From positions 186,001 through 250,000 of the forward strand of contig NZ_LSGQ01000030.1 in assembly GCF_001675285.1 (NCBI RefSeq): a DNA stretch of 64,000 bases, in the 5' to 3' direction. The position numbers were made by a program, and so were the translations under genes. The notes below the pieces were generated by a model. It did no database searches. It was not told the origin of the DNA and worked only from the letters and a program-made list of their open reading frames with translations. The DNA comes from Elizabethkingia miricola. Lineage in GTDB: Bacteria > Bacteroidota > Bacteroidia > Flavobacteriales > Weeksellaceae. Numbering within the stretch: position 1 is the first letter of the stretch; each line of letters opens with the position of its first letter. Of this stretch, positions 53,643 through 61,894 are shown one piece after another.

Positions 53643-55220
53643 ATGGCTCAAAAGGAAACATTATCATCATTAACGCAAGGGAATTTTGCCAAGGAATTAT
53701 CTATTTCACAAGGTAAAATGCCTCCTAATGCAGTGGAATTTGAAAAGCTGGTTATCGGAACTTTTCTCATAGACAAGAAGGCTTTAGACTTTTCTATAGA
53801 CCTTCTCACCGAGAAGGTTTTTTATGATCCCCGCCATCAGGAAATCTATTCTGCTATTCTGAAGTTATATCAGGACAACCATCCTGTAGATATGATGACC
53901 GTTATTCAGGAACTGAAACGTGAAGACAGATTAAATCTGGCGGGTGGAGACTCTTACATCATAGAGCTTACCCTTGGAGTATCTTCTTCTGCACATATAG
54001 AATATCATGTAAGAATTGTTCTGGAAAAATTCATTCTGAGATCCCTTATCAATGTATCCGGAAATGTTATAGACCAGTCTTACAAAGAATCTACCGATGT
54101 ATTCGAACTTTTAGATGAAGCTGAAAAAAGCTTCTTCGAGATTACTAATGGTACGATTAAAAAAGGTTTTGACACGGCGAACTCCTTAGTAAAGGAAGCT
54201 TTGGACAAAGTAAAATCTTTAAGAGGAAAACAGGGACTTTCAGGTGTTCCTTCTGGATTTAAGGCTGTAGACAAAGAGACAGGAGGCTGGCAACCGTCCG
54301 ACCTTATTATTATCGCAGCACGTCCGGCGATGGGGAAAACCGCATTCATTCTGTCAATGGCCAGAAATATTGCTGTAGACCAAAATATACCTCTTGCCTT
54401 GTTCTCTCTGGAGATGGCATCAGTACAGTTAATTATGAGGATGATATCCTCTGAAACCGGAATTTCTTCGGAAAAACTAAGAAAAGGAACGTTAACCGAT
54501 GAAGAGTGGGAAAGACTTTTTAGTAACGTTTCCAATCTGGAGAAGGCTCCTCTTTATATCGATGAAACACCTGCTCTTTCGATATTCGACTTTAGAGCGA
54601 AATGCCGTCGATTGGTTATGCAGCATGGTGTACGGATTATCATGGTCGACTATCTTCAGCTGATGACAGCTCAAAGTGGAAAAGGTGGCGGAAACCGTGA
54701 ACAGGAAATCTCAACCATTTCCCGTTCCCTTAAAGCGATTGCAAAAGAATTAAATGTACCGGTTATCGCTCTTTCTCAGTTATCGCGTTCCGTAGAAAAC
54801 AGACCCGGCAAAAGACCTCAGCTATCTGACCTTAGGGAATCCGGGGCTATTGAGCAGGATGCGGATATCGTATCCTTTATTTACCGTCCGGAATATTATA
54901 AAATTGAATATTGGGAAGATGAAACGCCTTCCGCAAATCAAGCCGAATTAATTATTGCAAAACACAGAAATGGTACAACAGAAGATGTCCGTTTAGCATT
55001 CCATGGTTCTATGGCAAGATTCGGAGATTTAGGTGAAGACACTTTCGGCGGCGGTATGGGAAGCCCTTCGCAGGTCAATAATGACAATTTCTATGATAAG
55101 ATAAAGACTACCATGGATCCAGGTTCTGCATTTGGTATGTCTCCTACTCCACCAAGCAGTAACAAAGTTTCAGGTTCGGCAATGAATGATGATGATGAAG
55201 ATGAAATGATGCCTTTCTAA
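53643..55220 (+). CDS. dnaB: Replicative DNA helicase DnaB
   Basis: A 525-residue DnaB with the N-terminal DnaG-interaction domain (about 25-125, PPNAVEFEKLVIGTFLIDK), a linker, and the RecA-like motor (about 195-480). Walker A is ARPAMGKTAF with Lys232, Walker B is IIMVDYLQLM, and SQLSRSVENRPGKRPQLSDLRESGAIEQDAD is the conserved C-terminal motif with the arginine finger region. The acidic Gly/Ser-rich tail ends DDDEDEMMPF. Its stop shares its last base with the rnhA start (TAATG), so translation is likely coupled. Confidence 0.98.
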   Translation: MAQKETLSSLTQGNFAKELSISQGKMPPNAVEFEKLVIGTFLIDKKALDFSIDLLTEKVFYDPRHQEIYSAILKLYQDNHPVDMMTVIQELKREDRLNLAGGDSYIIELTLGVSSSAHIEYHVRIVLEKFILRSLINVSGNVIDQSYKESTDVFELLDEAEKSFFEITNGTIKKGFDTANSLVKEALDKVKSLRGKQGLSGVPSGFKAVDKETGGWQPSDLIIIAARPAMGKTAFILSMARNIAVDQNIPLALFSLEMASVQLIMRMISSETGISSEKLRKGTLTDEEWERLFSNVSNLEKAPLYIDETPALSIFDFRAKCRRLVMQHGVRIIMVDYLQLMTAQSGKGGGNREQEISTISRSLKAIAKELNVPVIALSQLSRSVENRPGKRPQLSDLRESGAIEQDADIVSFIYRPEYYKIEYWEDETPSANQAELIIAKHRNGTTEDVRLAFHGSMARFGDLGEDTFGGGMGSPSQVNNDNFYDKIKTTMDPGSAFGMSPTPPSSNKVSGSAMNDDDEDEMMPF

Positions 55221-55687
55221 TGAAAATAGACATCTATACAGACGGAGCATGCAGTGGTAATCCCGGAAAGGGCGGATACGGAATCGTAATGAAGGTTGTT
55301 GAAAAGAAATATGAAAAACAATTTTCTGAAGGTTTTCGTCTAACAACCAACAATCGTATGGAGCTTTTAGCTGTTATCGTTGCATTGGAAAAGCTCAACA
55401 CTCCACAAAATAATGTCCACATCTACACCGATTCCAAATATGTTTCGGATGCTATCAATCAGAACTGGATATTCGGATGGATTAAAAAAGATTTCAAAAA
55501 AGTAAAGAATGATGATCTTTGGCGCAGATTCATCCCATTAATGAGGATGCACAAGCTCCAATTCCACTGGATAAAAGGACATGCCGGACACCCGGAAAAT
55601 GAACGCTGTGATCAGTTAGCTGTAAAAGCAACTCAATCTCAGCAATTATCTGTTGATGTTGTCTTCGAACAGCTACAAAATTCGTAA
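55220..55687 (+). CDS. rnhA: Ribonuclease HI
   Basis: A 155-residue RNase HI degrading RNA in RNA-DNA hybrids. The catalytic set is Asp8 (YTDGACSGNPG), Glu48 (NNRMELL), Asp71 (IYTDSKYV) and Asp131 (ERCDQLA), with His124 nearby in GHAGHPEN. Overlap with dnaB by one base indicates cotranscription and coupled translation, so replication and hybrid removal are expressed together. Confidence 0.97.
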   Translation: MKIDIYTDGACSGNPGKGGYGIVMKVVEKKYEKQFSEGFRLTTNNRMELLAVIVALEKLNTPQNNVHIYTDSKYVSDAINQNWIFGWIKKDFKKVKNDDLWRRFIPLMRMHKLQFHWIKGHAGHPENERCDQLAVKATQSQQLSVDVVFEQLQNS

Positions 55688-55737
55688 GTTTATACTTTAT
55701 TAACGAGAAGGAATATAGACTTCAAATTTTATAAGCT

Positions 55738-57315
55738 ATGATTAAAGCGGATGTTTTAGTTATTGGTTCCGGAATATCAGGCCTGTCTTATGCTATTAAG
55801 ATTGCAGAGACGCTGCCGGATGCACAAATTACTATTGTCACCAAGTCGGATGAAGATGAAAGCAATACCAAATATGCACAAGGCGGACTAGCCGTTGTCA
55901 CTGATTTTTCAAAAGATAATTTCGAAAAACACATAGAAGACACCATGCGTGCCGGAGACGGGGAAAACAAACGCAATGTTGTCGAAATGGTAGTAAAGGA
56001 AGGTCCACACCGCTTCAGAGAACTTGTAGAATGGGGAACCCGTTTTGATAAAGAAAAAGACGGTGACTTCAAACTGGGAAGAGAGGGGGGACATACCGAA
56101 AACAGAATTGTTCACCATAAGGACATTACTGGTTTCGAAATTGAGCGAGCACTTCTGGAAACCGTTAATAAGCTTCCAAATATTGAAGTTCTGGATCACC
56201 ATTATGTGATCGACTTACTTACTCAGCACCATGTTCCCGGCAAGGAACTGAATCATGATAACATCCATTGTTACGGTGCTTATATTCTGGATCAGAAAAA
56301 TAAAAAAATAAAGAAAATTACGGCCAAGATCACCCTTGTTGCTACAGGAGGTGCCGGGCATGTTTATAAAAATACTACAAATCCAATTATTGCAACCGGA
56401 GACGGAATTGCCTTTGTTCACCGCGCACGTGGCAAAGTATCCAATATGCAGTATTACCAATTCCACCCTACTGCTATGTTTTCAAAAAGAAGCGGCATGC
56501 TGTTTTTGATCTCGGAAGCTGTACGTGGTGATGGTGCAAAGCTGAGGACTAAAGACGGTCAGCCCTTTATGCAAAAATATGATGAACGTGAAGAATTAGC
56601 TTCGCGTGACATTGTAGCCAGAGCTATAGATAATGAAATGAAAATTTCCGGAGACGACTACGTTGGCTTAGATTGCCGCCACATGGATCAGGAAAAATTC
56701 AAAGAACATTTCCCTAATATTTATAAGAAATGTCTTGAAGAAGGTATAGATCCTTTCGAGCAGCTTATTCCCGTTGTACCTGCCTGTCATTATTTAATGG
56801 GGGGGATAGATGTGGATATAGACGGACAGTCTTCCATTAAGAATCTTTTTGCTGTAGGCGAATGTACCAATTCAGGATTACACGGAGCCAATCGATTAGC
56901 TTCCAACTCTTTGCTGGAAGGTTTAGTATTCGGACATGAAGCTGCCGTAAAAACAGTAGAATTGCTGAAACAGAATGAATTTAATTTCAATGATCTAAAA
57001 GCTATTCCTGAATGGAATCAGGAAGGAATGAAGCTAATGGATGAAATGGTAATGGTCTCTTATTTCAGAAAACAGTTACAGGAAATGATGAGTGATCTTG
57101 TAGGAATTGTAAGAAGCAATTCCCGCTTAAAAATAGCACAGCAGAAACAGAGAGAAATTTATGAAGCTGTAACAGCTCTTTATAATAATTCTATTCTTTC
57201 ACCACAGCTATCTGAACTTAGAAATCTTGTGAATGTTTCCTATTTAATTATCAAACATTCCATGGAAATGAAGGAAAATAAAGGTGCCTTTTTTAATAAA
57301 GATTTAGTAAAATAA
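55738..57315 (+). CDS. nadB: L-aspartate oxidase
   Basis: A 525-residue flavoprotein for the first step of de novo NAD synthesis, aspartate to iminoaspartate. FAD motif GSGISGL at residues 10-16, then GREGGHTENRIVHHKD near residue 118, ATGGAGHVYKNTTNP near 205, and NRLASNSLLEGLVFGHEA near 385. The C-terminal helical domain is complete. It starts a tight operon with the sulfurtransferase and nadC genes, spaced by one base each. nadA is not in the window. Confidence 0.97.
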   Translation: MIKADVLVIGSGISGLSYAIKIAETLPDAQITIVTKSDEDESNTKYAQGGLAVVTDFSKDNFEKHIEDTMRAGDGENKRNVVEMVVKEGPHRFRELVEWGTRFDKEKDGDFKLGREGGHTENRIVHHKDITGFEIERALLETVNKLPNIEVLDHHYVIDLLTQHHVPGKELNHDNIHCYGAYILDQKNKKIKKITAKITLVATGGAGHVYKNTTNPIIATGDGIAFVHRARGKVSNMQYYQFHPTAMFSKRSGMLFLISEAVRGDGAKLRTKDGQPFMQKYDEREELASRDIVARAIDNEMKISGDDYVGLDCRHMDQEKFKEHFPNIYKKCLEEGIDPFEQLIPVVPACHYLMGGIDVDIDGQSSIKNLFAVGECTNSGLHGANRLASNSLLEGLVFGHEAAVKTVELLKQNEFNFNDLKAIPEWNQEGMKLMDEMVMVSYFRKQLQEMMSDLVGIVRSNSRLKIAQQKQREIYEAVTALYNNSILSPQLSELRNLVNVSYLIIKHSMEMKENKGAFFNKDLVK

Positions 57316-57316
57316 A

Positions 57317-58156
57317 ATGAATTCTATTATTAATTCTGATGAACTAGCTAGCATCCTGCACTATCCGGAGCTCATCATCATCCATGCTGGAAACAATGCT
57401 AAGAATATATATGATAACGGACATATAACTAATGCCTATTATCTGGAACTAAGCACTGATATGTCTGATATTCCCCAGGATTATAAAAACGGAGGCCGCC
57501 ATCCGCTTCCCCAAATAGAAAATTTCATAAAAGTACTGCAGGAAACTGGTATCGAAAAAGACTCTCATATTGTTATATATGATGATAAAAACGCATCGAA
57601 CGCTGCTGCCCGGTTATGGTGGATGCTTCGTTCTGCGGAACTTGAGAAGGTACAGGTACTGAACGGAGGCTTGCAGGCAGCTATCAGCAATGCTATTCCT
57701 ATCACAACAGAGGCTTCACCGGAAAGGACGCCTGGAAATTATACTTTTACAGAATGGCAACTACCCATTGCTGATATTCAGGAAGCTGAAGCATTTACCC
57801 AACAGGATAAAACCCTGATTATTGATGTTAGAGAAACACCTCGTTACAATGGAGAAACAGAACCTATAGATATCATTGCAGGACATATTCCAACAGCAAA
57901 GAACTACCCTTTTGCCAACAATCTTAATTCGGACGGAACGTATAAAGATCCGGAGGAGTTAAAACAATATTTTACAAAAATATTAGAAGGTTATGAACCT
58001 GGAAATATTATGGTACATTGCGGCTCTGGTGTTACAGCCTGCCACACATTATTGGCAATAGACTATGCCGGACTCAATATTCCAAAACTTTATGTAGGTT
58101 CCTGGAGTGAATGGTCCAGAAACGATAAACCGATTGAAACAACAAGAACAATATAA
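57317..58156 (+). CDS. Tandem-rhodanese sulfurtransferase
   Basis: A 279-residue protein with two rhodanese domains. The second carries the active-site loop HCGSGVTACHT with Cys235, the CGSGVT type found in 3-mercaptopyruvate sulfurtransferases; the first is inactive by position. It lies one base after nadB and one base before nadC. No signal peptide. A role supplying persulfide sulfur, perhaps for the Fe-S cluster of the absent NadA, is only inference from the operon context. Confidence 0.9.
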   Translation: MNSIINSDELASILHYPELIIIHAGNNAKNIYDNGHITNAYYLELSTDMSDIPQDYKNGGRHPLPQIENFIKVLQETGIEKDSHIVIYDDKNASNAAARLWWMLRSAELEKVQVLNGGLQAAISNAIPITTEASPERTPGNYTFTEWQLPIADIQEAEAFTQQDKTLIIDVRETPRYNGETEPIDIIAGHIPTAKNYPFANNLNSDGTYKDPEELKQYFTKILEGYEPGNIMVHCGSGVTACHTLLAIDYAGLNIPKLYVGSWSEWSRNDKPIETTRTI

Positions 58157-58157
58157 A

Positions 58158-59024
58158 ATGAACCGTCCAAGTTATATTACAGACAAAGCACTAAATACTT
58201 TTATTAAAAATGCTCTGGCAGAAGATCTTCAGAAAGGAGATCATTCTACCCTGGCAACTATTCCTGCTACATTACAACAGTCTGCAAAATTATTGGTAAA
58301 AGAAGATTGTATTCTTGCAGGTGTTGAACTGGCAAAATACATCTTTAAATATTATGATAAAGATCTTACTGTCGATGTCAAAATTAAAGATGGTGAACAA
58401 GCCAAAGTTGGTGATGTCGCATTTATTGTAACCGGTTCAGCTCAATCTATATTGTCTACAGAAAGATTTGTACTAAACTGTATGCAGCGCATGAGTGGTA
58501 TTGCAACTCTTACTCATGATTGGGATTCCCGATTGGTAGGAACCAAAACCAAACTTTTGGATACCCGTAAGACTACACCTAATTTCCGTTTGTGCGAAAA
58601 ATGGGCAGTAGCTATTGGTGGCGGAACCAATCACAGATTTGGGTTATATGATATGATTATGCTGAAAGATAATCACATTGATTACAATGGCAGTATTTCC
58701 AATGCTGTAAAAATGGCCAGAGAATATGTAGAAAAAAATAAACTCAATCTGAAAATTGAAGTTGAAACCAGAAACCTAAAAGAGGTTCAGGAAGCTATCA
58801 ATACTCCGGGAATAGACCGTATTATGCTGGACAATATGGACAACGAAACCATGACAGAAGCAGTAATTCTCATTAACAAAATTTGTGAAACTGAGGCTTC
58901 CGGCAATGTTACAAGGGAAAGACTTAAAGATATTGCAAAAACTGGTGTAGACTATATCTCAGTAGGTGCATTAACCCATTCCGCGAAAAATATTGATCTG
59001 AGTCTCAAGGCATTGAAAATTTAA
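58158..59024 (+). CDS. nadC: Nicotinate-nucleotide diphosphorylase (carboxylating)
   Basis: Start at ATG 58158, one base after the preceding stop, giving 288 residues; an upstream in-frame ATG at 58107 lies inside the sulfurtransferase gene. NadC (quinolinate phosphoribosyltransferase) makes nicotinate mononucleotide. The family motifs are DTRKTTPNFRLCEKWAV near residue 138, GGGTNHRFGLYDMIMLKDNH near 158-177 and IMLDNMDNETM near 235. It closes the nad operon; no terminator was identified after it. Confidence 0.97.
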   Translation: MNRPSYITDKALNTFIKNALAEDLQKGDHSTLATIPATLQQSAKLLVKEDCILAGVELAKYIFKYYDKDLTVDVKIKDGEQAKVGDVAFIVTGSAQSILSTERFVLNCMQRMSGIATLTHDWDSRLVGTKTKLLDTRKTTPNFRLCEKWAVAIGGGTNHRFGLYDMIMLKDNHIDYNGSISNAVKMAREYVEKNKLNLKIEVETRNLKEVQEAINTPGIDRIMLDNMDNETMTEAVILINKICETEASGNVTRERLKDIAKTGVDYISVGALTHSAKNIDLSLKALKI

Positions 59025-59030
59025 CATTTT

Positions 59031-59065
59031 GTTAAACTACGTTAAAAAAAATTTGTGCATTTTTG
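59031..59065 (+). promoter_or_regulatory. Promoter region of the first TonB receptor with paired GTTAAA boxes
   Basis: GTTAAA at 59031 and 59041, then CATTTTTGCA from 59058. The spacing (10 and 17 bp) is identical to that in front of the second receptor at 61833-61867. CATTTTTG is one base off the -7 consensus. The leader to the ATG at 59112 is about 45 bp. Confidence 0.55.
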
Positions 59066-59111
59066 CAATCTGAAACTATCTACTTATATAAAAGTAAAGT
59101 AAATCAATAAT

Positions 59112-61745
59112 ATGAAGATCAATTTTAGAAAGCCAATGCTTGCGGCTGTAATTACATTAACTACAGCCAGCGTGTATTATGCACAGCAAACAAAGGACAC
59201 TACAGATGCTAAATCCAAAGAGATTGAGGCAGTAATTCTGAAAGGTGTAACCGATATTGCTAAAGACAGAAAAACTCCGGTTGCTGTTTCTACAATTAAG
59301 GCTGCGCAAATTGTAGAAAGATTAGGAAATCAGGAACTTCCTGAAATCCTAAACACAACTCCATCTGTTTATGCCACTAAAGGTGGCGGTGGTTTTGGTG
59401 ACTCGGGACTTGTAATGCGAGGTTTTGAATCAAGAAATATCGCTGTAATGGTTAATGGTATGCCTGTAAATGACATGGAGGGTGGTACTGTTTATTTTTC
59501 TAACTGGACAGGTTTAGCAGATGTTACTAGTGCTGTTCAATCACAAAGAGGTCTTGGTTCTTCTAAATTAGCTATTGCTTCTGTTGGTGGTACCATCAAC
59601 TATTTAACACGTTCTGCTGATATGAAGCAAGGAGGTGTTATCCGTTTAGGCGTTGGTAACAATGACTTCCAGAAATCTTCATTTGCTTATAATACAGGTA
59701 AGACTCAAAATGGTTGGTCTTCTTCTATTCTAATGAGCAGACAAGCTGGTAATATGTATGTACAGAACCAGGCATATGAAGCTTATACTTACTTTTTTGC
59801 TTTAGGTTACCAACCAAGCAAAAAGCATAACTTACAGTTCATGATCACTTCATCTCCACAATGGCACGATCAGAGAACTTTTGCTCCTACAATTTCTGAC
59901 TATATTAAATATAATCCAGATCATGACGGAAGCCCAGATAGAACGTACAATTCAGACTTTGGTTTCTACACAAGACCTGATGGCAAAAGAGTTGCAATAT
60001 CTAACAGATCTAACTACTACAGTAAGCCGGTAATTATGCTGAACTGGGACTGGACAATTAGTGACAAGTCTACTTTAAGTACTGTAGCTTATATGTCAAA
60101 TGGCCGTGGTGGTGGTACAGGAGATCTTGGTAAAGTTGCTTACAACGGTGCCAGCTACGGAATCAATGGTACAGATAAAAACGGGGTTCCTGTTTTTAAA
60201 GATGCTGAGGGGCATTATGACTTCAACAAAATATTCGGAGCAAATGGTGCTGTAAATGTTAACAGTGCTGCAGCAGGAAATACATTAATTAGAAGATCTA
60301 GTATCAATTCTCACAACTGGTATGGAATCTTAATGAACTTCCAACACAAGATTAATGATAACTGGAACTTCTCTGTAGGTACTGATGACAGATATTACTA
60401 CGGTTACCATTATCAGGTTGTTTCTGATTTATATGGTGCTGCTGGTTATAAAGATAATACCAACAAAAACATAGCTCCTAATATCGTTAGCAATTCATAC
60501 GATTATAAAAAATTACCTTGGAATCCTTTTGGAGGTTCACTAGCTCCAATGCAGGACAGAATCGGATATAGTAATGATGGTGAAGTTCTATGGTACAGTG
60601 GATTTGGACAGGTAGAATATACCTCTGAAAAATTGACAGCTTACTTACAAGGATCTATTTCAAACCAAGGTTTCCAAAGAATTGATAACTTTATTATAGA
60701 TGGTGTTACCAAGCAGGCAGGGCAAGTTGTTAATACAAAAACTGGCTTTAAAAATGTATTCGGTTATAACATCAAAGGGGGATTAAACTATAACATTGAT
60801 AACCATCATAATGTTTTTGCTAATGTTGGTTATTATAGCAAGCAACCTTTCTTTACGGCAGTATATCCTAGTAACCAACAAGTTGTTAACCCTTCATTAA
60901 GCAACGAGAAAATTTTCTCTGCAGAATTAGGTTACGGCTTCAGATCTGCTAAGTTCAATGCAAATGTTAACGTTTATAGAACTCAGTGGAAAGACAGATG
61001 GTTAAGAAGAGGTTCTATTCCTTTAGTAAACGCTCCAACAACAACTGGATATGCTGAAATGAACGGTATTACTGAAATTCACCAGGGAGTTGAATTTGAT
61101 GCAGTTTACAAACCATTCAGATTCTTAGAATTCAACGGTATGTTCTCTTGGGGGGATTACTTCTACAAAGGAAATGCATATGCTACAACGTTTGATGACA
61201 ACAACAACCCTGTAACTATTGCGGGAAGTAGTAATTCAAATGAACTTTACATTGATAAAGTTAAAGTTGGTGGAACTGGAAATAACAGTATTCCTCAGTT
61301 GACAGCTGCTTTAGGAGCAACAGTAAGACCTGTAGAAGACTTAAGTATCTATGGAACATGGAGATATGTAGGTAAAATTTACTCTGCTTTAGATATCTCT
61401 TCATTTACTACTCCTGGTAAACAAGCTCTGCAATTACCTAACTTCAACTTATTTGATATAGGTGCTTCTTACAAAATCAGATTAAACGATAAGGCTAAAT
61501 ACTTCACTATTGGAGCTAACGTATATAACTTATTTGATACTACCTATATTTCTGACGGAGCAACGAGTATTCAGGCTAAGCAGTTAGGAGACTTTAAGGA
61601 TATTAATGTTAACGGGACTGTGGTTAGTGCACAGCAACAGTACAACACGTATCAGAGTACTCTATATAAAGGTATTGATCCTTCTAACAGAGTTTACTTT
61701 GGTTTCGGAAGAACTTGGGCAGCAACCCTATCTTTCAACTTCTAA
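59112..61745 (+). CDS. TonB-dependent outer-membrane receptor
   Basis: An 877-residue TonB receptor with signal peptide (residues 1-24, ending VYYAQ), a plug domain around residues 45-165 with MRGFESRNIAVMVNGMPVND and SVGGTINYLTRS, and a 22-strand barrel ending in TLSFNF with the terminal Phe. It is not SusC: there is no SusC-type plug signature and no susD neighbour. Substrate is not apparent. A near relative follows in tandem 149 bp downstream, and both promoters share the same box layout. Confidence 0.93.
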   Translation: MKINFRKPMLAAVITLTTASVYYAQQTKDTTDAKSKEIEAVILKGVTDIAKDRKTPVAVSTIKAAQIVERLGNQELPEILNTTPSVYATKGGGGFGDSGLVMRGFESRNIAVMVNGMPVNDMEGGTVYFSNWTGLADVTSAVQSQRGLGSSKLAIASVGGTINYLTRSADMKQGGVIRLGVGNNDFQKSSFAYNTGKTQNGWSSSILMSRQAGNMYVQNQAYEAYTYFFALGYQPSKKHNLQFMITSSPQWHDQRTFAPTISDYIKYNPDHDGSPDRTYNSDFGFYTRPDGKRVAISNRSNYYSKPVIMLNWDWTISDKSTLSTVAYMSNGRGGGTGDLGKVAYNGASYGINGTDKNGVPVFKDAEGHYDFNKIFGANGAVNVNSAAAGNTLIRRSSINSHNWYGILMNFQHKINDNWNFSVGTDDRYYYGYHYQVVSDLYGAAGYKDNTNKNIAPNIVSNSYDYKKLPWNPFGGSLAPMQDRIGYSNDGEVLWYSGFGQVEYTSEKLTAYLQGSISNQGFQRIDNFIIDGVTKQAGQVVNTKTGFKNVFGYNIKGGLNYNIDNHHNVFANVGYYSKQPFFTAVYPSNQQVVNPSLSNEKIFSAELGYGFRSAKFNANVNVYRTQWKDRWLRRGSIPLVNAPTTTGYAEMNGITEIHQGVEFDAVYKPFRFLEFNGMFSWGDYFYKGNAYATTFDDNNNPVTIAGSSNSNELYIDKVKVGGTGNNSIPQLTAALGATVRPVEDLSIYGTWRYVGKIYSALDISSFTTPGKQALQLPNFNLFDIGASYKIRLNDKAKYFTIGANVYNLFDTTYISDGATSIQAKQLGDFKDINVNGTVVSAQQQYNTYQSTLYKGIDPSNRVYFGFGRTWAATLSFNF

Positions 61746-61770
61746 TCAAAACAACATTAGAATATATAAA

Positions 61771-61800
61771 AATAAAACCCGCCAAATGGCGGGTTTTATT
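61771..61800 (+). terminator. Terminator of the first TonB receptor
   Basis: A 13-bp stem AATAAAACCCGCC/GGCGGGTTTTATT with loop AAAT is followed by T-rich sequence. Rho-independent, 25 bp after the stop. Confidence 0.9.
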
Positions 61801-61832
61801 TTTTGCTGTTTTCTTAAAAAAATTAACATCAT

Positions 61833-61867
61833 GTTAAAGAATGTTAAAGAATAAATACTCATATTTG
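61833..61867 (+). promoter_or_regulatory. Promoter region of the second TonB receptor with paired GTTAAA boxes
   Basis: GTTAAA at 61833 and 61843 (within an exact duplication of ATGTTAAAGA, 61831-61850) and CATATTTGCA from 61860. The order and the 10- and 17-bp offsets equal those of the first receptor. The ATG is 27 nt after the -7 box, the distance seen also in susC loci C to E. Confidence 0.6.
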
Positions 61868-61894
61868 CAGCGTTAAAAATCAACACTGTTATTT

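Noticed and set aside
54080-54535. Minus-strand ORF of 151 codons
   Set aside because: Antisense shadow within the conserved motor domain of dnaB.
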